Below the pieces are notes generated by a model. That model saw only the letters and a list, made by a program, of their open reading frames with translations. It searched no databases and was not told the DNA's origin. This document shows, piece by piece, positions 15,621 to 21,630 of a DNA stretch of 35,809 nt. Origin of the DNA: Chitinophagaceae bacterium (GTDB lineage: Bacteria > Bacteroidota > Bacteroidia > Chitinophagales > Chitinophagaceae); assembly GCA_020437365.1 (NCBI GenBank), contig JAGQWM010000024.1:1-35809 (forward strand). The letters are read 5' to 3'. A program made the translations under genes and the position numbers. Every line of letters begins with the position of its first letter. Position 1 is the stretch's first letter.

Positions 15621-16433
15621 TTACGCTTTATAAATTAATAAACGTACTTCTCCATCACAGATTTCTTTGATGCGATAACTATAGGATAACTCTACCAGCT
15701 CGGGCAGCAGGAAAACCGGAATGCGTTTATGATATACAAACAAGGCTTTTTCATCTGGCAGTTCATGCAAAGCTTCCAAAATTAAATGCATCGGAATGGG
15801 CATTTTTTTATCCCGCACATCAATTGTTATAAGTTTCTTATCAAATCGCTTTAAGACTTCATCCCAATCTTTTGCATTTTCATCTTTCTTATCTTCCAGG
15901 CAAGCCGTTTCATTTTTTTTGAAAAAATATGTGTGAAATAATTCTTCATTTATTTTTTCTGTGTGGGCTTCAAAACATTTCTTCTCTAATAGCTTAATCA
16001 ACGGTGTCGGTTCAAAACTGTTGATAATTTTCAAAACCTGGCCGGGTTTTATGCCATTGACTTTTTGAATAATCTGGTTCAACGGATCTTCTCCACCTTC
16101 AATAACAGGCCTTACATCCAGGTTTACAATTTTTTCGGGTGACAGGTTTTTCAAAAATGACGGAAGTGGATTTTTCTCCTTTGCTTCGTCCGCCGCTGGA
16201 ATTGTTGTATCTACCACAAATCCCAAAGGCTCTAATGAATGAAAAAAATCGTTGACCGTACAGCTCCCGATTTTAGAAGCCATGGCAATACTCGTTCTGC
16301 CCGCAATGACTTTTCGTAAAAGTGGATTCCGCAATTTGGTAAACTTTGGTGAAATTTTAATAATTGCCTCTAAAGCTTCGGGATGAAGTTTAATCAGTTT
16401 GGCAATTTTTGTATTTGCATTAATTGTTATCAT
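15621..16433 (-). CDS. DUF1858-DUF2249-DUF2249 protein
   Basis: This is a soluble 270-residue protein with three parts. An N-terminal DUF1858/ScdA_N-like helical domain (about 1-75) has TKIAKLIKLHPEALEAIIKI and KVIAGRTSIAMASKIG. A first DUF2249 (about 100-150) has NLDVRPVIEGGEDPLNQI and GQVLKIINSFEPTPLIKLLE. A second, more divergent DUF2249-like part (about 200-268) has LITIDVRDKKMPIPMHLILE. DUF2249 is a small TusA-like fold found with hemerythrin and NO-response genes; its biochemical function is not known to me. The ATG at 16433 was preferred over an in-frame TTG at 16439. It is third in the ric operon. Confidence 0.8.
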   Translation of the reverse strand: MITINANTKIAKLIKLHPEALEAIIKISPKFTKLRNPLLRKVIAGRTSIAMASKIGSCTVNDFFHSLEPLGFVVDTTIPAADEAKEKNPLPSFLKNLSPEKIVNLDVRPVIEGGEDPLNQIIQKVNGIKPGQVLKIINSFEPTPLIKLLEKKCFEAHTEKINEELFHTYFFKKNETACLEDKKDENAKDWDEVLKRFDKKLITIDVRDKKMPIPMHLILEALHELPDEKALFVYHKRIPVFLLPELVELSYSYRIKEICDGEVRLLIYKA

Positions 16434-16444
16434 GGCCAAAATTT

Positions 16445-16942
16445 TTAAATAGTATTGTTAGGTATCTCCCAAAAAACATCTTTCCAGTTATCATCTAATG
16501 CCTGACTGCTGACAGGTACACGGTCGGCCAGTCTTTCCAGTTTTTGTGAAGGAATTAGTTGTTGCAAATGGTTCAACAAAGTTCTTTCTTCAAACCTTGT
16601 ATTCTCTTCAACGGCATCGGCCAGTTGATGGAGCAGAACTGTATCATTTTTATTTTCCGTAACCGCCTTGATAAGCCCGGAAATCTTTTGATGATCAGTT
16701 TCTGCCCGTTTTCTTAAAACATCATCAACCGGTAATTCACCATAAAGCAATGCTTCCTCTTCCCTAAAATGTTTTTTCAGATCTTCTTCAAAAAAATAAG
16801 AAACATATTTGCTTATTCTTTCTGTTGCCACCCCATTGTCTATCCCTTGCCTGATTTTCCATACCAACAATAAAGCGAAATGATGGTCTTTGGAAAAAGA
16901 AACAATAGCAGGATGCCTTTTGATGGGTGACTGGTTTTTCAT
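16445..16942 (-). CDS. Hemerythrin-like cation-binding protein
   Basis: This is a 165-residue helical protein. Likely di-iron ligands are His20/His21 (KDHHFALL), His58 and Glu62 (KKHFREEEALL), His84 (ETDHQKI), and Glu118/Glu119 and His125 (RFEERTLLNHL), the order expected for the hemerythrin-like fold. The frame continues 43 codons upstream, but that stretch overlaps the end of ric and is not hemerythrin-like, so the ATG at 16942 (four bases after the ric stop) is the start. Hemerythrin-like proteins bind O2 or NO or help in iron-sulfur repair. Given its operon, an NO-related role is inferred. Confidence 0.85.
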   Translation of the reverse strand: MKNQSPIKRHPAIVSFSKDHHFALLLVWKIRQGIDNGVATERISKYVSYFFEEDLKKHFREEEALLYGELPVDDVLRKRAETDHQKISGLIKAVTENKNDTVLLHQLADAVEENTRFEERTLLNHLQQLIPSQKLERLADRVPVSSQALDDNWKDVFWEIPNNTI

Positions 16943-16946
16943 GGGT

Positions 16947-17900
16947 TTATTTTTTTTCCAGTTGCAAAGCTTTTGGAAACAGGATGTTGTTTTCCAAATG
17001 AATATGCAAGTGAAGGTCTTCTTCGAATTCCTGCAACATTTTGTACAATAAACTATAACTGGCACAAGCATCTGCCGGCAAAGAATAATCTTTTGTCAGT
17101 TTTCTGATTTCTCCCATATTATTGCCTACCAGTTCATGTTCCATTTCCATCAGGTTAATCGGTTCCTGTACGGAGCTAAACGGGCCTTCTGCTTTTGGTT
17201 GTGAACCGTTTTCATTTGTCACTAACAATTTGATATAAGGGAATAATACTTTTTCCTCCTTGACCATGTGTGTAGTCATTTCTACATTGACTGCACCGAT
17301 GAGTTCATTGATTTCTACCAATTCAGGATGCTGGGGACTGTGTACGGTTTTTACTTTCTCTGCATAGGTCAATAAATCAGGCAAAGTTTTACGAACGTAA
17401 TTGTGGTGTGTTTGCACAATGTAATCGGCCAGGAAATCCAACGTCCAGTCATTATAGGGTACCGGCCTTGCTGTATAATTCGTATCGGCTGCTTGCAATG
17501 CCTGCTCTACTTTCGTAACATCAATTCCTTTTTCAGCACAAGCTTCTTTCACTGTTTTTTTGCCGCCGCAACAAAAATCAAGTCCGAATTTTTTAAAGAC
17601 TTCTACTTTGCGTAGGTCTTTGGTTGCAATTTCTCCGATGGTTTCATCATCTTCACCGGTTTTTCTTTTTGCAATTTTTACAATCCACCACTCAGGGCCT
17701 TCTTCCTGGTATTCCCAGGTAAAAACATTGCCTCTTTCGCCAAGCAATTGGTAATACAAAGGCTTGGGGTCATGGTCGTTATGAATGGTCAGGCTTTCAC
17801 CTTCGGCCAACTCATCAAAACGGGCAAAAATAGTTGGATGCTTCAGTTTCGGCTCCAACAAGGTTACATTTAAAATATTTTCTGCAGTTGTCATTTCCAT
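16947..17900 (-). CDS. ric: Iron-sulfur cluster repair di-iron protein (Ric/ScdA/YtfE type) with N-terminal DUF2249
   Basis: This cytosolic di-iron protein repairs iron-sulfur clusters after nitrosative or oxidative damage. The 317 residues have three parts. An N-terminal DUF2249 (about 20-80) has ARFDELAEGESLTIHNDHDP and QLLGERGNVFTWEYQEEGPE. A ScdA_N domain (about 87-125) has the signature LDFCCGGKKTVKEAC. A hemerythrin-like domain has His165/His166, His211 with Glu215, His255, and HLHIHLENNILFP near 297-309. Stand-alone Ric proteins have only the last two, so the DUF2249 is an added domain. It is the first gene of the leftward operon, with a -7 box and a palindromic operator candidate just upstream. 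ATGs at 17900 and 17894 are both possible starts. Confidence 0.92.
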   Translation of the reverse strand: MEMTTAENILNVTLLEPKLKHPTIFARFDELAEGESLTIHNDHDPKPLYYQLLGERGNVFTWEYQEEGPEWWIVKIAKRKTGEDDETIGEIATKDLRKVEVFKKFGLDFCCGGKKTVKEACAEKGIDVTKVEQALQAADTNYTARPVPYNDWTLDFLADYIVQTHHNYVRKTLPDLLTYAEKVKTVHSPQHPELVEINELIGAVNVEMTTHMVKEEKVLFPYIKLLVTNENGSQPKAEGPFSSVQEPINLMEMEHELVGNNMGEIRKLTKDYSLPADACASYSLLYKMLQEFEEDLHLHIHLENNILFPKALQLEKK

Positions 17901-17932
17901 GTCTTTATCATTTTAAAAATTATATGAATACG

Positions 17933-17940
17933 CAAAAGTA
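17933..17940 (-). promoter_or_regulatory. Promoter -7 box of the ric operon
   Basis: Read on the minus strand the bases are TACTTTTG, a perfect TAnnTTTG. It lies 32 bases upstream of the ric ATG. The palindrome at 17954-17979 occupies the -33 region, so a protein bound there would block or alter polymerase binding. Confidence 0.5.
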
Positions 17941-17953
17941 AAACTTTTTATTT

Positions 17954-17979
17954 AATAAAAGTATTTAAATACTTTTATT
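17954..17979. promoter_or_regulatory. Perfect 26-base palindrome, NsrR-like operator candidate
   Basis: The two halves are exact inverted copies around the centre GTATTTAAATAC. Known NsrR sites have half-sites of the form GyATTT and AAATrC separated by one base; here they are joined directly. ric/ytfE is a classical NsrR target, and an Rrf2 regulator is encoded at the end of this operon. The site overlaps the -33 region, which fits repression. Confidence 0.6.
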
Positions 17980-18112
17980 TTTTGATTATGACAATCTGTT
18001 TACAAAGCGCAGAAAGCCCATTGTAGCAATAAACTTCAAGAAGAAAGAGAATCGATTTGATACCAATGAGTTAGATCCAAATAATGTTATTCGAAGCAAA
18101 ATAGAATTTTAG
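17969..18112 (+). pseudogene. Possible remnant of the 3' end of a gene
   Basis: This is an open stretch of 47 codons without a start codon, ending in TAG. The peptide has mixed, protein-like composition (KRRKPIVAINFKKKENRF, then DTNELDPNNVIRSKIEF). The frame is closed by TAA at 17966. It overlaps the palindrome at one end and the stop codon of the hydroxylase gene at the other. I recognise no family. It may also be chance. Confidence 0.25.
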
Positions 18113-18780
18113 CTCTCCTTTTGCTGATACATCAGTTCTTTTACTTTTTCTTTATCCTCTTTTTCATTTTTGAGGTCGAACATAGTGCCAAAAACATGAT
18201 CCCAGAGTGTAGAACTGACACCATACCCCATGTGTTCATTTTTGTAATGATGTAAATGATGATTGCGCCAATGTGGCTTCATCCATTTAAAAGGAGGTTT
18301 CCATGCATGAATAGCATAGTGAATACTACCATACAAAAGATAGCCGAATAGAAATCCCGGGAAAAAAATCAATGCCTGCTGCCGGAGAAGCAGATAACAA
18401 ATACCGAATAAAGTTCCTGAAATGATGATACTCGGCACCGGTGGCATAAATAAACGAGTTGTATCACGAGGATAATGGTGGTGATTGCCGTGAAATGTAT
18501 AGACAATTTTCTGTCCCCATTTACTTTTCGTTTCCCAATGAAATAAATACCGATGTGCCAGGTATTCGAAAAAACTCCAGCATAACATTCCACCCAAAAA
18601 CATCAATACAATTCTGAGAACTGTATATTCGAACTTGGCGTAGCCAAAATATAACATCAATGCAATGATGGGCAAATACATTCCCCAAATGACTAATGGA
18701 TGTGCTTTTGTCAGCGATTCCAGGAATTTATTATTAAACAACCTGGCTTGCCCTTTGTTATGAATTTTATCAAATTTCAT
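18109..18780 (-). CDS. Fatty acid hydroxylase superfamily (sterol desaturase-like) membrane enzyme
   Basis: This is a 223-residue membrane di-iron enzyme. It shows the eight-histidine pattern of the superfamily: HRYLFH (76-81), HGNHHHYPRD (97-106), HYAIH (154-158) and HHLHHY (174-179), between about four hydrophobic helices. The HGNHHH-YPRD form is like fatty acid 2-hydroxylases, which hydroxylate the acyl chain of lipids; Bacteroidota carry sphingolipids and hydroxy fatty acids, so a lipid substrate is likely. Carotenoid hydroxylation is an alternative. It follows the thioesterase gene by 26 bases on the same strand, probably as a two-gene operon. Confidence 0.85.
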   Translation of the reverse strand: MKFDKIHNKGQARLFNNKFLESLTKAHPLVIWGMYLPIIALMLYFGYAKFEYTVLRIVLMFLGGMLCWSFFEYLAHRYLFHWETKSKWGQKIVYTFHGNHHHYPRDTTRLFMPPVPSIIISGTLFGICYLLLRQQALIFFPGFLFGYLLYGSIHYAIHAWKPPFKWMKPHWRNHHLHHYKNEHMGYGVSSTLWDHVFGTMFDLKNEKEDKEKVKELMYQQKES

Positions 18781-18806
18781 AATGGAAAATTTTATACAAA
18801 AAATAA

Positions 18807-19283
18807 TTATTCGGCGACTTGAATTTTTGCTCTTCTTATTAATGCAGCCTCGTATTGTTTCTTTTCTTCTTTGCCTCTCGGCAATACCGCCATTACTTTT
18901 GTTTTTTTACCATAGCTATCCAACGCCACGAATGTGAAATAGGCTTCACTGACCAGGAAATTTTTTCCTTCGGCCACCGTTCTTGCATAGGCTTTCACCT
19001 GAATTTCCATAGAAGTGGTAAAAGACCTCGTTATATTGGCATGCATAGTTACAATGGCACCAATTTTTACCGCCTCAAAAAAATCAACACGGTTTATCGA
19101 AGCCGTAACCGCTATTGTACCGGCATGGGTTTGTGCACACACAGCCGCTGCTATATCCATCCACTCGACCAGCCTGCCGCCTTTCAACAAATCCATCGGA
19201 TTCGTATCATTAGGACAAACCACTTCTGTTTTAATCGTAGCTGAAATGGCAGGCTCTTTACCGGAATGTTTTTTTGATGGCAT
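18807..19283 (-). CDS. Hotdog-fold acyl-CoA thioesterase (YciA/BACH type)
   Basis: This is a 158-residue single hotdog domain that would hydrolyse acyl-CoA to free acid and CoA. Typical blocks are DTNPMDLLKGGRLVEWMDIAAA (only the core NPMDLLKGGRLVEWMD is needed to place it), THAGTIAVTASINRVDFFEAV and the strand SEAYFTFVALD. The acidic residue in the helix (WMD) matches the catalytic region of the family. It lies upstream of a lipid hydroxylase gene, so both may act in lipid turnover. It is divergent from the NorC-like gene across a 69-base gap with two opposing -7 boxes. Confidence 0.88.
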   Translation of the reverse strand: MPSKKHSGKEPAISATIKTEVVCPNDTNPMDLLKGGRLVEWMDIAAAVCAQTHAGTIAVTASINRVDFFEAVKIGAIVTMHANITRSFTTSMEIQVKAYARTVAEGKNFLVSEAYFTFVALDSYGKKTKVMAVLPRGKEEKKQYEAALIRRAKIQVAE

Positions 19284-19307
19284 CAGTTCAATAGAATTTT
19301 ATGTTGG

Positions 19308-19315
19308 CAAATATA
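19308..19315 (-). promoter_or_regulatory. Promoter -7 box of the thioesterase gene
   Basis: On the minus strand this reads TATATTTG, a perfect TAnnTTTG, 24 bases upstream of the thioesterase ATG. It lies where the rightward NorC promoter would have its -33 element, so the two promoters overlap. Confidence 0.4.
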
Positions 19316-19326
19316 ATAAATAAGGA

Positions 19327-19334
19327 TATTTTTG
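19327..19334 (+). promoter_or_regulatory. Promoter -7 box of the NorC/NorB-like genes
   Basis: TATTTTTG, with TTG at 19304-19306 placed 20 bases upstream, fits the two-part Bacteroidota promoter. The box ends 18 bases before the ATG at 19353. Confidence 0.45.
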
Positions 19335-19352
19335 TCTTTAATTATTTACGAA

Positions 19353-19754
19353 ATGGTGTTTCCTGAAAAATCCAAGTTATTGTTAGTGATACTCTTGCTC
19401 GTAGGTTTTATTACCTACACAGGATTCATTTACAAGGATTTGCCCGTTACAACGTCCCACGCAACTTCAGCAGCAATGGAAGGCAAAGCATTGTGGCAAC
19501 AGAAAAATTGTAATGCCTGCCACCAGGTCTATGGCCTCGGCGGTTATCTTGGCCCCGACCTGACGAATGTATTTTCAAAAAGAGGACCGGCATATATTTC
19601 TGCCTTTTTAAAAAACGGCACACCCGTGATGCCTAATTTTCATTTTACCCAAACTGAAATAGACGCATTACTGGCATATTTAAAAAACATAGACCATTCA
19701 GGCACTGCTGACCCACGAAAATTTACTAAACACTATGACGGAACAATCGAGTAA
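19353..19754 (+). CDS. NorC-like membrane-anchored cytochrome c
   Basis: This is a 133-residue protein with one N-terminal membrane helix (about residues 8-27) and one class I haem c domain outside the membrane. The haem site is CNACH (53-57) followed by QVYGLGGYLGPDLTNV. The axial Met lies in PVMPNFHF (Met93), and EIDALLAYLKNIDHSG closes the domain. All these match NorC of cytochrome c-dependent nitric oxide reductase. A TTG at 19332 is in frame, but the ATG gives a normal NorC start. Its last 20 bases overlap the NorB-like gene, so the two are coupled. It would feed electrons to that subunit. Confidence 0.88.
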   Translation: MVFPEKSKLLLVILLLVGFITYTGFIYKDLPVTTSHATSAAMEGKALWQQKNCNACHQVYGLGGYLGPDLTNVFSKRGPAYISAFLKNGTPVMPNFHFTQTEIDALLAYLKNIDHSGTADPRKFTKHYDGTIE

Positions 19755-21090
19755 GCAAAAACAACCGGTTGCTATTTTCTTTTTTACCGCCGCCCTTATT
19801 TTATTCGCTACCGGTATGCTTTGGGGTATTATGGGTGCTTTATCCTATGTTTTTCCGGGTTTATTAAAGTCAACTTTCTCTTTCGAAAAAATCAGGCCAC
19901 TCCATGTTTCTTCCGTAGTCTTTTGGATTATTTTATCTGCCATTGGCAGTGTTGCCAGTTTTTTGCAACAACATACCGGCCGAAAAATTTATTCGCCTCG
20001 CTTATTAAGAATCCAGTTTTTTATTTTTTGTATCACTATCATTTTGATTCTATGTTCTTACCTGATGGGAAAATTCGGTGGCCGTGAATATTGGGAATTT
20101 CACCCTGTATTTGCTATTCCCATTGTCATTGGATGGATTCTTTTTTTAATCAATATGCTACGATCTATCCGTCATTTTAAAAAACAACCTGTTTATATAT
20201 GGATGTGGTGCACGGGCATTGTGTTTTTTCTTTTCACTTTCCTGGAGTCATATTTATGGCTATTCCCTTATTTCAGAAATAATATTGTCAATGATATGAC
20301 CATACAATGGAAATCTTATGGTTCTATGGTAGGCTCGTGGAATATGTTGATTTACGGAAGTAGTATTTTTCTGCTCGATAAAATCAGCGGCTCACAACGA
20401 TACAGTTATTCCCGCATTGCTTTTCTTTTATATTTTTTGGGTTTGTTCAACCTGATGTTTAATTGGGGCCATCATATTTATACCTTACCTACACATTCTT
20501 TTATCAAGCATATCGGTTATCTCGTCAGTATGACGGAATTGATTCTTCTCGGCCGCATTATTTATTTATGGAAATCATCTTTGTCAACTGCCAAAAAACA
20601 ATATCATTTATTGGCGTACCGTTTTTTATTGGCTGCAGATATATGGATTTTACTGACTTTAATTTTGGCTATCGCCATGTCGGTGCCGGCCATCAATGTA
20701 TATACACACGGCACACATATAACAGTAGCCCACACAATGGGTGCCACCATTGGCATCAATAGTTTTTTAATCCTGGCATTCATTACCGATATTTTTAAGG
20801 ATCAGTTTCCGGCCGTCAAACCTTCTTTAAAATTTTTTAATGCCGGTTATTGGATAGCCAATATTGCACTATTTATTTTTTGGGTCAGCCTTGTGGGTGC
20901 CGGCATATTGAAAGCCCAATGGCAAATGAGTGAACATCAAATTCCTTTCGGTAGTATGATGCAGCAACTACATCCCTATTTTATTGTCTTTTTTGTTTCG
21001 GGTATCCTGCTAACGATTGGCTTTTTGTTTATCATTTTTGTATTGCTTCGCCAGCAAAGGAATGCTTGCAAACAAACCGGAGAAAAATAA
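19735..21090 (+). CDS. NorB-like haem-copper oxidase subunit with altered metal ligands
   Basis: This is a 451-residue protein with about twelve helices. Features of NorB/cbb3-type catalytic subunits are RPLHVSS (His57, low-spin haem ligand), GREYWEF (Glu118, Glu121, as the NorB Glu pair), NWGHHIYTLP (His246, His247, metal ligands), and THGTHITVAHTMG (His333, high-spin haem ligand). LHPYF is also present. Two usual ligands are missing. The helix-6 His is Ser197 in SYGSMVGSW, and no His occurs at all between residues 148 and 245. The second low-spin haem ligand (AHGH in NorB) is Met335 in AHTM. It is translated with the NorC-like cytochrome, so NO reduction is the natural guess, but the altered site makes the reaction uncertain. 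Confidence 0.8.
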   Translation: MTEQSSKQKQPVAIFFFTAALILFATGMLWGIMGALSYVFPGLLKSTFSFEKIRPLHVSSVVFWIILSAIGSVASFLQQHTGRKIYSPRLLRIQFFIFCITIILILCSYLMGKFGGREYWEFHPVFAIPIVIGWILFLINMLRSIRHFKKQPVYIWMWCTGIVFFLFTFLESYLWLFPYFRNNIVNDMTIQWKSYGSMVGSWNMLIYGSSIFLLDKISGSQRYSYSRIAFLLYFLGLFNLMFNWGHHIYTLPTHSFIKHIGYLVSMTELILLGRIIYLWKSSLSTAKKQYHLLAYRFLLAADIWILLTLILAIAMSVPAINVYTHGTHITVAHTMGATIGINSFLILAFITDIFKDQFPAVKPSLKFFNAGYWIANIALFIFWVSLVGAGILKAQWQMSEHQIPFGSMMQQLHPYFIVFFVSGILLTIGFLFIIFVLLRQQRNACKQTGEK

Positions 21091-21123
21091 CGGTGTTGCA
21101 TAAATTAATATTCAAATCAATAA

Positions 21124-21140
21124 AAATATATAGTATATTT
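21124..21140. promoter_or_regulatory. Inverted repeat before the second Rrf2 gene
   Basis: AAATATA and TATATTT are exact inverted copies around TAG, 18 bases before the start codon. It also contains a -7-like TATATTTC. The place fits an autoregulatory site, but AT-rich repeats of this size arise easily by chance. Confidence 0.3.
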
Positions 21141-21158
21141 CTTTTTCAATAACAGAAT

Positions 21159-21608
21159 ATGTTTTCCAAAACAACAGAATATGCGCTGCGGGCCGTTATT
21201 TATATCGCACAAAAAAGTGCTGCGGATAAAAAAATCGGTATCACGGAAATTGCAGAAGCCATTGATGCACCCACATCTTTTACGGCTAAGATTTTGCAAC
21301 AGTTAACCAAGGATGGCAAGATCATTAAATCAGTCCGTGGGCCGGGTGGCGGATTTTATATGCCGGCCACTGCACAAAAAAAAGCTGTACGCCTGATTCT
21401 CGAAATTATGGAAGAAGATGAAGTGTTGGATAAATGTGTATTGGGATTGGCGAATTGTTCCGAAACAAAACCCTGCCCGATGCATGCCCGCTATAAAGAA
21501 ATCAAAACACAATTGATCAGGTTGTTTGAAGAAAAAACAATTGAAGACTTAGTCAGCGGATTAGCAACCGGCAAAACTTACATTAATAATCGAAGTAAAG
21601 GAAGATGA
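21159..21608 (+). CDS. Rrf2-family Fe-S transcription regulator, second copy
   Basis: This is a 149-residue winged-helix regulator. The N-terminus MFSKTTEYALRAVIYIA is typical of the family, followed by the recognition helix APTSFTAKILQQL and the wing RGPGGGFYM. The cluster loop carries Cys93, Cys100 and Cys106 as C-x6-C-x5-CPMH, the same spacing as the paralogue at 13569-14000. It follows the NorB-like gene by 68 bases on the same strand. It probably senses NO or cluster status and controls the NorC/NorB-like genes or itself. The two regulators bracket the whole NO island. It converges on glycyl-tRNA synthetase. Confidence 0.9.
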   Translation: MFSKTTEYALRAVIYIAQKSAADKKIGITEIAEAIDAPTSFTAKILQQLTKDGKIIKSVRGPGGGFYMPATAQKKAVRLILEIMEEDEVLDKCVLGLANCSETKPCPMHARYKEIKTQLIRLFEEKTIEDLVSGLATGKTYINNRSKGR

Positions 21609-21630
21609 ACCCGGCCATATTTTTTTATCC

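Noticed and set aside
16943..17071. N-terminal extension of the hemerythrin-like protein
   Set aside because: The frame stays open into the 3' end of ric, but the peptide is Cys- and Lys-rich and unlike hemerythrin. The ATG at 16942, four bases after the ric stop, is the natural start.
19332..19352. Earlier TTG start of the NorC-like protein
   Set aside because: It would overlap the -7 box, and the ATG at 19353 gives a normal NorC N-terminus.
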